Part shown: piece after piece, positions 1-6,910 of the stretch
How the letters are laid out: the number at the start of each line of letters is the position of its first letter
Position numbering within the stretch: the stretch's first letter is position 1
Assembly: GCA_036393335.1 (NCBI GenBank)
Contig: DASWHD010000205.1
Location: 1 to 10,904 of the forward strand
Source of the DNA: DASWHD01 sp036393335
GTDB lineage: Bacteria; CG2-30-53-67; CG2-30-70-394
Direction of reading: 5' to 3'
Length of the DNA stretch: 10,904 nt
Program-made: the position numbers and the translations under genes
Notes under the pieces: model-generated
Told to the model about the DNA's origin: nothing
Database searches by the model: none
What the model saw: the letters and a program-made list of their open reading frames with translations, nothing else

Positions 1-575
1 CGATCATCATTGGGCAGGGCATAGACAAAGAGGGGTCGAGCCATGCCGTTGATCCGGCAGTCCACCGAGTAGATGGCATGGGGGTCGTGGTCGGCGTCAT
101 GCCAGTCGAAGGTGCAGCGATCCTCCGGTACCGTCTCCGAGACTAGAGAGCGGAAGGCGTCCGGAAATGTGGAGCGGACCCGTTCGCGGGAGACGTAGGA
201 GACGTCGGTGATCTTGAGGAGCGCCTGGACGAAGGAATAGAGGGCATCGCCGTAACGATCGTCGACCACCCGGAGGACCAACTCTCCATCGCGGTCTTCG
301 ACTTGAAAGGTGGACAGGGCATTGGCGATCACCTTCTGGCGCATGCCACGCTGGAGATCCCGCTCGTCCAGGTCGTAGGTGAGGTGCATATAGGTGTGGG
401 CTTCGTCGGACAGCAGCCAGCTTCCACCCTCGCGCTTGAGGACGATGGCGAGGTGGTCGCCGTCCTCGAACAGGAAGGGGGTGAAGACCCGGTAACGGTC
501 CATTCCCTCCGAGCACAGGCGGATCCGTTCGGAGACCTTGGCGTGAAAGTCCCGTTCGATGTTCTCAACGGCCAT
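1..575 (-). CDS. DUF1828/DUF1829-type protein (3' end outside window)
   Basis: The reading frame opens at ATG 575 and runs off the left edge with 191 codons visible. The central segment has the features I associate with DUF1828: FTPFLFEDGDHLAIVLKREG (about residues 31-50) then SWLLSDEAHTYMHL (about 52-65), an 'external condition, then L(S/T)D(D/E)' pattern. After a helical linker, a second block (about 168-190: YSVDCRINGMARPLFVYALP) resembles the start of DUF1829, which usually follows DUF1828. The biochemical function of the family is unknown to me. The start is only 2 nt past the stop of the upstream gene (578-1060), with GAAGAG as ribosome binding site inside that gene's last codons, so the two are almost certainly co-translated. 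No signal peptide or membrane segment is visible, so it is probably cytoplasmic. Several overlapping open frames exist here; this one was chosen because it continues to the window edge and carries the domain motifs. Confidence 0.8.
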   Translation of the reverse strand, partial: MAVENIERDFHAKVSERIRLCSEGMDRYRVFTPFLFEDGDHLAIVLKREGGSWLLSDEAHTYMHLTYDLDERDLQRGMRQKVIANALSTFQVEDRDGELVLRVVDDRYGDALYSFVQALLKITDVSYVSRERVRSTFPDAFRSLVSETVPEDRCTFDWHDADHDPHAIYSVDCRINGMARPLFVYALPNDD

Positions 576-577
576 GG

Positions 578-1060
578 TCAGAGCTCCTCGAAGAGGCTCC
601 CCTGGGGATCGTCAGGGAAGGCAAAGCCACAATCCTCCAACAGACAACGAAGGGCACCATGGAAATCGTCAAAGCGATCGGTGGCTTCGGCAAAGGCATC
701 TTCTCGGGTGCCCAGCTCCTGGTAACGTTCGGTCGCCATGTGGATGTGGAAGTCGTAGAAGGTGTCGCCCTCGAGATGGTTCGTGTGCTCGTGGCTCCTC
801 CCATTGTAGCGACGGAGGCGAAAGAGCTGGTTGGAGTTGGGGACCTCGACGGCGAGGATGATGGAGAAGTCGAAGGCGTTGATGTCGTTCTGACGAAGGA
901 TGAGGCGGAACCGGCTGCCATCGACGCCGTCGATGGCGAGGTCCCGCTCCTTGTGGCCGCGCTTGGAGCGGAGCTGAACCCTGCCTCGCCAGTCGTCCGG
1001 CAGGGGTTTGCGCTCGGCGAGGAGAGCTTGGATCTGTTCGTCGCTGTAGCGGGCCGCCAT
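578..1060 (-). CDS. DUF6978-like protein, first gene of a coupled pair
   Basis: The product is 160 aa, acidic at its C-terminus, with no signal peptide or membrane segment. The centre holds a striking histidine- and aromatic-rich block (about residues 84-114): RYNGRSHEHTN, LEGDTFYDFHIH, MATERYQELG. I recall this block from the DUF6978 family, often found beside DUF1828 proteins; the assignment is from memory. The conserved H90, H92, H105 and H107 could form a metal or nucleotide site, but that is inference. ATG 1060 is preceded by GGAGAG at about 7 nt, which fixes the start. The stop (578-580) is 2 nt before the next gene's ATG. The gene is divergent from the one at 1250, sharing a 189-bp intergenic region. 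Function unknown; possible roles include an accessory or immunity module. Confidence 0.82.
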   Translation of the reverse strand: MAARYSDEQIQALLAERKPLPDDWRGRVQLRSKRGHKERDLAIDGVDGSRFRLILRQNDINAFDFSIILAVEVPNSNQLFRLRRYNGRSHEHTNHLEGDTFYDFHIHMATERYQELGTREDAFAEATDRFDDFHGALRCLLEDCGFAFPDDPQGSLFEEL

Positions 1061-1249
1061 TACCTGTCTCTCCGAGACGATCTACGCCTTCCAGGGCGCG
1101 CCGTCTTGCGTGGATCCACCACGCATTCCTCGGCGTGCTTTCGACTTCGTCACGATCATGGGCAATGAACCGGAAACGGTCTCTGTGAACATTCGCGACC
1201 GCGGTCGTTACCTTACCGGCACCGAGTTTGTGCTTCCAAGGAGAGAAAG
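1061..1249. promoter_or_regulatory. Divergent intergenic region with two inverted repeats
   Basis: This 189-bp gap must hold the promoters of both the minus-strand pair and the plus-strand gene at 1250. Two dyads are visible. The first is GCGTGG (1108-1113) / CCACGC (1119-1124), separated by 5 nt. The second is a perfect 12-bp palindrome, CGACCGCGGTCG (1196-1207), 42 nt before the GTG start at 1250. Either could be an operator, and the HTH-like protein encoded at 1250 is an obvious candidate binder, but this is inference. I could not identify convincing -35/-10 pairs on either strand. Confidence 0.45.
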
Positions 1250-2449
1250 GTGCGACACGAATACAAGGCGGCTTTTTCCGACACCCTCTCACGCGACGAG
1301 CTTTACGAGCAGGTGTGGTCGACTCCCATGGTGCGGTTGGCCAAGGAGTATGGGCTTTCCGACGTGGGGCTGGCGAAGGTCTGCAAGAAGCACAACATCC
1401 CCAAACCACCCGTCGGATACTGGGCCAAGGTGCAGGCCGGCAGGAGGATCAGCCGCCCGCCGTTGCCACCGATCGGTAAAGGGGGATCCGAGCGTATCTG
1501 GCTTCGACGTCAGCCCCGTGACGGAAACGAACAGCTCCGTCCCGTGACCCGCAGTGCCGTGACAGACGAGGACCGGGAAGAGAATCGGATTGAGGTCGGC
1601 CTGGAGCTGATTGATCCCCATTCCCTCGTGCGAAAGACCAAGGAGTCCCTGCGCAAGGCAAAGCGGAACGAACAGGGCCTCATCCGACCCCGTGCCAAGC
1701 GTGCATTGAACGTCGTCGTCTCTCCCGACAGCATCGACCGTGCGATGCGCATCATGGATGCGCTTGTGAAGGGGCTAGAACAGCGGTCTCACCGGGTCGC
1801 TGTCTTCAACGAGGAAGGACGAGTCGGAACCTTAGCCGAGGTGGAAGGCGAGCGCGTCGAATTCTGCCTAAAGGAGGTGGTGAGGCGACAAGAGCGGGAG
1901 CCCACCCCCAAGGAGCAACAGGACAAAGAACGCCATCCATGGCTCTACACGAGACCGTTCTACCGCTACGAGCCGACTGGTCGCCTCGTGCTAGAGATCG
2001 TCACCCATAGGTGTGACAGTCACCGACGGCGTTGGTCCGACGGCAAGCGGCAACGACTAGAGGCCTGCTTGAATGGGGTCGTCGCGTCCGTACTCAGAAT
2101 CGCGGATGGGCTGAGGGCGGATCGGGAACGCCGTGACGAGGAACGCCGAAAGCAGGAGGCGTGGGAGAGGGAGCGGGCCGTCAAGATTCCGCTGATCCGT
2201 CAGGAAGAGCAACGCGTCAAGGCGCTGAACGAGGAGGTGGACCGCTGGCATGCGAGCCAGCGCATCCGCCAATACGTGCAGGCCGTCATAGATTCAGCGC
2301 CAGCCGGGGGCCGAGAGATCGAAGCGGGGAGCAAGGTACAACGGTGGATCACCTGGGCCACCGAGCAGGCCGACCGCCTCGACCCGCGAACGAAGAGCCC
2401 GCCTTCGATCCTCGGCGAGAAGCAGCGGTACAACTACGTGTCGTGGTGA
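1250..2449 (+). CDS. Uncharacterised protein, HTH-like N-terminus and charged helical C-terminus
   Basis: The product is 399 aa. The GTG start at 1250 is supported by AAGGAGA at 1238-1244, about 5 nt upstream. The N-terminus reads SRDELYEQVWSTPMVRLAKE (about residues 14-33), then a helix-turn-helix-like stretch (about 28-50, SDVGLAKVCKKHNIPKPP) and the signature PPVGYWAK (53-60). I know this signature from a widespread family of uncharacterised proteobacterial proteins in accessory regions. The middle carries a block (about 244-285) with a YEPTGRLVLEI strand and WSDGKRQRLE. Residues about 285-350 are very rich in R/E/K and probably form a long helix or coiled coil. No catalytic motif was recognised. 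The HTH suggests DNA binding, perhaps to the shared upstream region, but an effector role is equally open. It is divergent from the DUF6978/DUF1828 pair. Confidence 0.8.
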   Translation: MRHEYKAAFSDTLSRDELYEQVWSTPMVRLAKEYGLSDVGLAKVCKKHNIPKPPVGYWAKVQAGRRISRPPLPPIGKGGSERIWLRRQPRDGNEQLRPVTRSAVTDEDREENRIEVGLELIDPHSLVRKTKESLRKAKRNEQGLIRPRAKRALNVVVSPDSIDRAMRIMDALVKGLEQRSHRVAVFNEEGRVGTLAEVEGERVEFCLKEVVRRQEREPTPKEQQDKERHPWLYTRPFYRYEPTGRLVLEIVTHRCDSHRRRWSDGKRQRLEACLNGVVASVLRIADGLRADRERRDEERRKQEAWERERAVKIPLIRQEEQRVKALNEEVDRWHASQRIRQYVQAVIDSAPAGGREIEAGSKVQRWITWATEQADRLDPRTKSPPSILGEKQRYNYVSW

Positions 2450-2489
2450 AACGCCATCCCGCCCCAGGGCGATTCATCGAAACTCCGGC

Positions 2490-2562
2490 GGCGCCCTGCT
2501 GGATTTGGACCTCCGACCTCTCGATTCGTAGTCGGACGCCTGTCGAGTGGAGCCAGGGGCGC
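2490..2562 (-). pseudogene. Degenerate tRNA-Arg (ACG) copy
   Basis: Read on the minus strand, this stretch aligns end to end with the intact tRNA-Arg(ACG) at 5958-6034. The acceptor 5' strand GCGCCC, the following TGGCTC, the anticodon loop CTACGAA and the 3' GGGCGC are all kept. By eye, about 38 of the 47 positions from the anticodon stem to the acceptor end match; the D-arm region is much worse and has a one-base gap. Folding is broken: the T stem has mismatches at two of five pairs, the T loop TTCGAAT is TCCAAAT, the anticodon stem has a C-A mismatch, and there is no 3' CCA. It is therefore a decayed copy or an integration-site scar, probably not a functional tRNA. Confidence 0.7.
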
Positions 2563-2587
2563 GGCTCTGGCGGCGGTGCAGGGGCTT

Positions 2588-2615
2588 GCAATCTGGGAAT
2601 GGATTCCCGTATTGC
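2588..2615. repeat. Interrupted palindrome before the AAA ATPase start
   Basis: Arms GCAAT (2588-2592) / ATTGC (2611-2615) enclose an inner dyad GGGAAT (2595-2600) / ATTCCC (2603-2608). The element ends 5 nt before ATG 2621, so it overlaps the place where a ribosome binding site would be. It could be an operator or an mRNA hairpin that limits translation. The dyad is seen; the role is inference. Confidence 0.5.
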
Positions 2616-2620
2616 AAGGC

Positions 2621-3763
2621 ATGATCTCCCGCATCTACCGGCGCCAGGTGCGTGACAAGCTGAGGAAGTTTCCGGCGGTCGGGATCGTTGGGCCGCGGCA
2701 GTGTGGCAAGACGACCCTTGCCCGGGAGCTGGGTGGCGCCTACTTCGACATGGAGAGCGAGGGGAGCGAGGCGCGCCTCGATGCCGAGTGGGAGGCGCTG
2801 GCGGCCGGGAAGCGGCTGGTGGTCATCGACGAGGCCCAGCAGGCGCCGAAGGTCTTTTCCCGCTTGCGTGGGACCATCGACGCCGATCGTAAGCGCAACG
2901 GCCGCTTCCTGCTCCTCGGCTCGGTCTCCCCGGCATTAATGGCGAATGTCTCCGAGTCCCTGGCCGGGCGGCTCGGCCTGGTGCGGATGACCCCGTTCGT
3001 GTTGCCCGAGCTCAAGGCGGCCCAGCTTGATGATCTCTGGCTGCGCGGCGGATATCCGGATGGCGGGATTCTGCTGGCCAGGATGTTCCCAGAGTGGCAG
3101 GGGGACTACCTGGAGACGCTGGCGACCCGCGACCTCCCCACCTGGGGTCTGACCGCTAGGCCGCCGCACACGATGCGGCTGCTGGCCATGCTCGCCGCCG
3201 TCCACGGCCAGCCGCTCAATGCCTCTCAGCTCGGCGCCGCCCTGGCGCTGGATCACAAGACGGTTCTGCGCTACTGCGATTTTCTCGAGGGTGCCTTCCT
3301 CATCCGTCGCCTGCCGCCGTTCTTCGGCAACCTCAAGAAACGATTAGTCAAGACGCCACGCCTCTACTGGCGCGACAGCGGCCTGTTGCACGCCCTGCTG
3401 AACGTCTCCGACCTCGAGCAACTCTACCGCCAGCCGTGGCTGGGCCAGAGCTGGGAGGGCTTCATCATCGAGCAGACCCTGGCCACGATTGACGCCGCCG
3501 GTAAACGGGCGCAGCCGTTCTTCTTCCGCACCTCCGATGGGTACGAGATGGATCTGGTGCTGGACTGGGGCACGGAGCGATGGGCGATCGAGATCAAGCT
3601 GACGAGCAACCCGTCGAGCGAGATGATCGATCACCTGCACAAGACCGCCGACCTGATCGACGCGAGCCGCCGCGTCCTCGTGTGTCGCATCGCCAGGAAG
3701 ATCGAGAACGAACGGCTCCTGGTCATCCACCCATCGGGGTGGCTTAAGCAGCTCGCGGAGTGA
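2621..3763 (+). CDS. AAA_14 / DUF4143 ATP-binding protein
   Basis: The product is 380 aa from ATG 2621. An N-terminal AAA_14 ATPase core shows Walker A GPRQCGKTT (about residues 24-32), Walker B LVVIDEAQ (66-73), and a sensor-1-like LLLGS (97-101), followed by the family pattern ESLAGR. Residues about 175-330 fit DUF4143, with an HTH-like segment (ALDHKTVLRYCDFLEGAFLI, about 208-227). The C-terminal part has EMDLVLDW (309-316) and AIEIK (322-326), a PD-(D/E)xK-like arrangement with D311, E324 and K326. The substrate of this family is generally unknown; members are common in accessory regions. A GTG at 2576 would add 15 residues, but ATG 2621 gives the family-typical N-terminus (MISRIYRRQV). 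Neither start has a good Shine-Dalgarno; AAGG at 2616-2619 sits too close to ATG 2621. The gene stands alone, between the tRNA-Arg remnant and the fhs remnant. Confidence 0.9.
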   Translation: MISRIYRRQVRDKLRKFPAVGIVGPRQCGKTTLARELGGAYFDMESEGSEARLDAEWEALAAGKRLVVIDEAQQAPKVFSRLRGTIDADRKRNGRFLLLGSVSPALMANVSESLAGRLGLVRMTPFVLPELKAAQLDDLWLRGGYPDGGILLARMFPEWQGDYLETLATRDLPTWGLTARPPHTMRLLAMLAAVHGQPLNASQLGAALALDHKTVLRYCDFLEGAFLIRRLPPFFGNLKKRLVKTPRLYWRDSGLLHALLNVSDLEQLYRQPWLGQSWEGFIIEQTLATIDAAGKRAQPFFFRTSDGYEMDLVLDWGTERWAIEIKLTSNPSSEMIDHLHKTADLIDASRRVLVCRIARKIENERLLVIHPSGWLKQLAE

Positions 3764-4130
3764 CCCACGAGCCGCGCGGTTCGCATAGATCCAGGCGGGC
3801 GGAATGCGCCGTGGCGTGGATCACCATTCGCGTAACGAACGGAACGGGTCAAGGCGGTGCGACGCCGGCGGGCGCCAACGTTCCGTCGGAACGGCGACGC
3901 TGAAACTCCGCAGCGCCTGGCGTCGAGCGCCAGGGCCCGGTGATGCACAACATCGGCGGCAGCCTGTTCCCGAACCTGGCGGAGGCCCTTGCGGACCTGG
4001 GCCAGATCGGCTCCCTGCCACTCCCTCGACAGGTCGACGAGCCAGCTCACTGCCGCGAGGATATCTTCGTGCTCACGGACGAGGACCGCCACTCCCGCCC
4101 ATGGCGGTCCCTGTTCGATGGGAGACATTC
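3764..4130. other. Intergenic stretch, hairpins and possible gene remnant
   Basis: No intact gene is supported in these 367 bases. Two dyads are present: CGTTCC (3879-3884) / GGAACG (3888-3893), and CCTGGCG (3916-3922) / CGCCAGG (3928-3934) with a 5-nt loop. Neither is followed by a T run, so they are not clear intrinsic terminators. On the minus strand, an open frame starting at 4128 reads protein-like for about 65 codons (for example LVREHEDILAAVSWLVDLSRE), faintly like a helical hemerythrin-type start, then becomes arginine-rich noise. It starts 2 nt from the fhs start on the other strand, leaving no room for promoters, so I treat it as at most a decayed fragment. Confidence 0.35.
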
Positions 4131-5755
4131 ATGCGCCCCATAGTCGCTGTCGCCGAGACGCTGCAGATTCCACCGGAGGATCTCGTGGTGTTCGGCGAGC
4201 ACATGGCGAAGCTGCGCCTGCGGGCGATGCCGGCAAGGGACGTCGCGCCCGGCGGCAGGCTGATCCTGGTCTCCGCGATCCACCCCACGCGCAGCGGCGC
4301 GGGCAAGACCACGGTCTCCATCGGTCTCGCGCAGGGGCTGCAACGCGCCGGGCAGCGCGTGGCCCTGGCCTTGCGGGAGCCCTCCCTGGGACCGATCTTC
4401 GGTATCAAGGGTGGCGGTACCGGCGGCGGTCGCTGCCAGATCGAGCCGTCGACCCGGATCAACATGCACTTCACCGGCGACCTGCATGCGGTCGGGGCGG
4501 CGCACAATCTGCTGGCCGCCCTGGTGGACGACGCGATCCACTTTCGCAGCGAGCTGGATCTGGAACAACGGCAGATCTTCTGGCCGCGGGTGCTCGATGT
4601 GAACGATCGCGTGTTGCGTCAGACGGTGATCGGGCTCGGGGGCAGGGGGAACGGCGTACCGCGTGAGGCGCGCTTCGACATCACCGCCGCGTCGGAGGTC
4701 ATGGCGATTCTCTGTCTGTTCGAGGGCCTCACCGACCTCAAGGCCAGGCTGGGCCGTATCCTGGTGGGATTCGACCGTGCCGGCGATCCGGTGACTGCGG
4801 CCAGGCTGCGGGCGACGGGGCCCATGGCGGCCCTGCTGCAGGATGCGATCCTGCCCAACCTGGTCCAGTCGACTGAAGGGGTGCCGGCGTTCGTCCACGG
4901 CGGCCCGTTTGGCAACATCGCCCACGGCTGCAACAGCGTGGTCGCCACCAAGGCGGCCGCGCAACGCGCGGACTACGTGGTGACCGAGGCCGGATTCGGT
5001 TTCGACCTGGGAGCGGAGAAGTTCTTCGACATCAAGTGCCGCGCCGCGAACCTGTGGCCGAGCGCGGTGGTGCTGGTGGTGACGGCGCGGGCGTTGCGAG
5101 TCCACGGCGGCGGTCGTGCGGACCGGCGCGGACCGATGTCCGAGATCACCCGCGGGCTGGAGCACCTGGATCACCATGTCGCGTGCGTACGGCTCTTCGG
5201 CTGCGAGCCGGTGATCGCCATCAACTGCTTCGCTCAGGACGCCGAGGCGGAGCTGCGTGCCATCGAAGCCGGCTGCGCCGAGCGCGGATTGACCGCGGCG
5301 CGATTCACCGGCTTCACGGACGGCGGCGCCGGCGCCGAGCATCTGGCGCAGGCCGTCGTCGACGCCGCGGCAAGGCCCGCTTCGCCGAGACGCTATCTCT
5401 ACGACCTGGAAGACTCGTTGGAAGCGAAGATCGAGGCGATTGCCCGCCCCATCTACGCGGCGGCGGACATCGATTACAGCCGCACTGCACGACGGGAGCT
5501 GGAGCGGGCAAGCGCGCTGGGCTACGACCGGCTTCCCATCTGCATTGCCAAGACCCACCTCAAGCTGGTCGACGCGGAGGCAAAGGCAGTCGCTCGGGAG
5601 ACTCGGTACTGCCTATCGAGTCGGTCAGAATCGCCGCCGGCGCCGGCTATGTGCTCGCCCTTTCCGGGGATATCGTGACGATGCCCGGGTTGCCGCAGGA
5701 ACCTGCCGCCTATCGTGTCGACCTATCCCACGATGGCGATGTGCTGGGCCTATAA
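4131..5755 (+). pseudogene. fhs: Formate-tetrahydrofolate ligase, frameshifted near the C-terminus
   Basis: The protein is formyltetrahydrofolate synthetase (EC 6.3.4.3), which makes 10-formyl-THF from formate, ATP and THF in one-carbon metabolism. From ATG 4131 (GGGAG at 4120-4124, 6 nt upstream) it shows LILVSAIHPTRSGAGKTT with the P-loop at about residues 52-61, LREPSLGPIFGIKGG (81-95), HFTGDLHAV (113-121), GLGGRGNGVPRE (168-179), FVHGGPFGNIAHGCNS (254-269) and TEAGFGFDLGAEKFFD (285-300), all family hallmarks. After Y493 (codon 5607-5609) the frame fails: the open frame continues with unrelated residues to a stop at 5676-5678 (515 aa). The true ending (LPIESVRIAAGAGYVLALSG then MPGLPQEPAAYRVD) is in another frame from 5609 to the stop at 5753-5755. 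The break is at about 5604-5611, net one base missing (or an equivalent indel). The N-terminus also lacks the usual DIEIAQ-type lead-in. This is a likely pseudogene, unless the break is a sequencing error. Confidence 0.88.
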
Positions 5756-5957
5756 GACGGGGGACCTGGCGCGCATCACTTGATGCTCATCCAGGGGCGC
5801 CTCTGTCCGTGCGGCAGGCAATAGGTCCACTCGCCGGTCCACCCCTCGCTCCACCCACTTCGGCCTTCCACGGCCTGAGTCGGTCTCCGTTGAGGCGTAG
5901 ACGAGGCGGAGGCTCCCGAGGTCCCCGCCCACGAATTCCCTAACCCCTCGAAGGAGC

Positions 5958-6034
<77 letters not shown>

Positions 6035-6143
6035 GTGGGGTGGGCTTCCCGGCTGCCGAGGTCTAGGCGGCAGGGGGAGGCAATGTACGGGGATGCGGCG
6101 CGGCCCGCAAGCGCGCGGCGGGGTTCGCGGGCTCGGCGGCGTT

Positions 6144-6187
6144 CCCCTCACCCTGTCCCTCTCCCGCGGTGGGGAGAGGGCACTGGG
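6144..6187. repeat. REP-like palindromic element
   Basis: A 9-bp perfect stem, CCCTCTCCC (6157-6165) / GGGAGAGGG (6172-6180), with a 6-nt loop, preceded by CCCTCACCCTGT. This matches the 'CCCTCACCC...CCCTCTCCC...GGGAGAGGG' type of intergenic palindrome that recurs many times in GC-rich proteobacterial genomes. It lies between tRNA-Arg and tRNA-Ser. No copy number can be judged from one window. Confidence 0.6.
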
Positions 6188-6262
6188 CTTCGGGCGGGGC
6201 GGCTCTCCCTGCGTCCATGCGACGACGCGGAGGGGGAACGATCTCTCCGCCGCCGGTGCCAA

Positions 6263-6297
6263 TGAAAACGGCGACGGTGGTTGGTGCACCGTCGCCG
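6263..6297 (-). terminator. Rho-independent terminator of the tRNA-Ser pair
   Basis: On the minus strand a perfect 11-bp GC-rich stem (arms 6287-6297 and 6269-6279, CGGCGACGGTG paired with CACCGTCGCCG) with a 7-nt loop is followed directly by TTTTC. It starts 10 nt past the 3' end of tRNA-Ser(GCT), the expected place for ending that transcript. Confidence 0.85.
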
Positions 6298-6306
6298 TGG
6301 GATGGG

Positions 6307-6400
6307 TGGCGGAGAGAGAGGGATTTGAACCCTCGGTGGCCTTTTAAGGGCCACACTCACTTAGCAGGCGAGCACCTTCGGCCTCTCGGTCATCTCTCCG
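6307..6400 (-). tRNA. tRNA-Ser (anticodon GCT)
   Basis: A complete 94-nt class II tRNA: acceptor CGGAGAG/CTCTCCG, anticodon loop CTGCTAA (GCT, reads AGC/AGU), long variable arm with a 6-bp stem GTGGCC/GGCCAC, T arm with TTCAAAT loop, and encoded CCA (6307-6309 on the plus strand). It lies 54 nt downstream of tRNA-Ser(TGA) in the same orientation and probably shares its transcript. Confidence 0.96.
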
Positions 6401-6454
6401 TGGGCGCGACGGTACGGGGCCGTCGCGTGGGCCCGTCAGTATAACGGCATTGTC

Positions 6455-6542
6455 TGGCGGAGGAGGAGGGATTTGAACCCCCGGTGACTTACGCCACAAC
6501 GGTTTTCAAGACCGCCGCCTTCGACCGCTCGGCCACTCCTCC
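6455..6542 (-). tRNA. tRNA-Ser (anticodon TGA)
   Basis: A complete 88-nt class II tRNA: acceptor GGAGGAG/CTCCTCC, D arm starting TGGCCGAG, anticodon loop CTTGAAA (TGA, reads UCN codons), long variable arm GTGGC-GTAA-GTCAC, T loop TTCAAAT, discriminator G and encoded CCA (6455-6457 on the plus strand). It is the first tRNA of the minus-strand cluster, just downstream of a sigma70-type promoter. Confidence 0.97.
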
Positions 6543-6555
6543 TCGGAGTGGAGAA

Positions 6556-6584
6556 ATAGTAGGGGCGGGCCGGGCACGACGCAA
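6556..6584 (-). promoter_or_regulatory. Sigma70-type promoter for the tRNA-Ser genes
   Basis: Minus strand: -35 TTGCGT (6579-6584), 17-nt spacer, -10 TACTAT (6556-6561). The -10 lies 13 nt before the mature 5' end of tRNA-Ser(TGA), leaving a short leader as is normal for tRNA genes. The -35 matches TTGACA at 3-4 positions and the -10 matches TATAAT at 5 of 6. Confidence 0.65.
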
Positions 6585-6732
6585 CGCGGCCGGCGCACCG
6601 CACGGGATCGGCGCGTCGCGCAGGGGATCGCGGCGGGTGGAGGCAGAGGGCCGTTGTCGTGGGATGGCGCGCGGATCCATGGCGGGATCGCCGCCTATGG
6701 CCTTGTGGCGAGTGGGACAAGTCGTGAATCCT

Positions 6733-6787
6733 GTCAACCGGTTGACCGCTCTTACCGGTCACCCTCCGGAATCACTCCGGTTGACCG
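6733..6787. repeat. Palindrome and direct repeat upstream of the atp promoter
   Basis: A perfect 14-bp palindrome, GTCAACCGGTTGAC (6733-6746), overlaps the first of two identical 11-mers, CCGGTTGACCG, at 6738-6748 and 6777-6787 (39 bp apart, start to start). A further half-site, ACCGGTCA, lies between them at about 6754-6761. This sits 16 bp upstream of the inferred atp -35 and looks like a multi-site protein-binding region. The remaining gap 6585-6732 holds no gene that I can see. Confidence 0.5.
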
Positions 6788-6802
6788 ATCGCAGGGCGCG
6801 TC

Positions 6803-6831
6803 TCGAAATTCTTGGAGGGACAAGTTATATT
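6803..6831 (+). promoter_or_regulatory. Probable promoter of the atp operon
   Basis: -35 TCGAAA (6803-6808, 4 of 6 to consensus), 17-nt spacer, -10 TATATT (6826-6831, 5 of 6). The AT-rich -10 stands out in a GC-rich background. A start near 6838 would give a leader of about 70 nt to the first atp gene at 6911. Confidence 0.6.
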
Positions 6832-6910
6832 GTCGCGCCTTTTGACGCGTGGACCGTGGGAGCGATGACGCCGAGCCATGTTCGGCACGGGGGAAGTAAG
6901 GCCCAGGACC

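Noticed and set aside
659..1168. Plus-strand 169-aa open frame
   Set aside because: Antisense to the well-supported 578-1060 gene; no ribosome binding site or family motif.
2460..2471. CGCCC/GGGCG hairpin after the HTH-protein gene as a terminator
   Set aside because: Loop of 2 nt and no T run; not a credible terminator.
3804..4130. In-frame open extension of fhs upstream of 4131
   Set aside because: It is open but low-complexity, arginine/proline/glycine-rich and unlike the Fhs N-terminus; ATG 4131 has a good GGGAG ribosome binding site.
4047..5558. 503-aa minus-strand open frame opposite fhs
   Set aside because: Antisense of a motif-complete fhs; composition typical of a shadow frame in GC-rich DNA.
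6053..6073. CTGCCG/CGGCAG inverted repeat upstream of tRNA-Arg
   Set aside because: Only 6 bp per arm with a 9-nt gap in very GC-rich DNA; likely chance.
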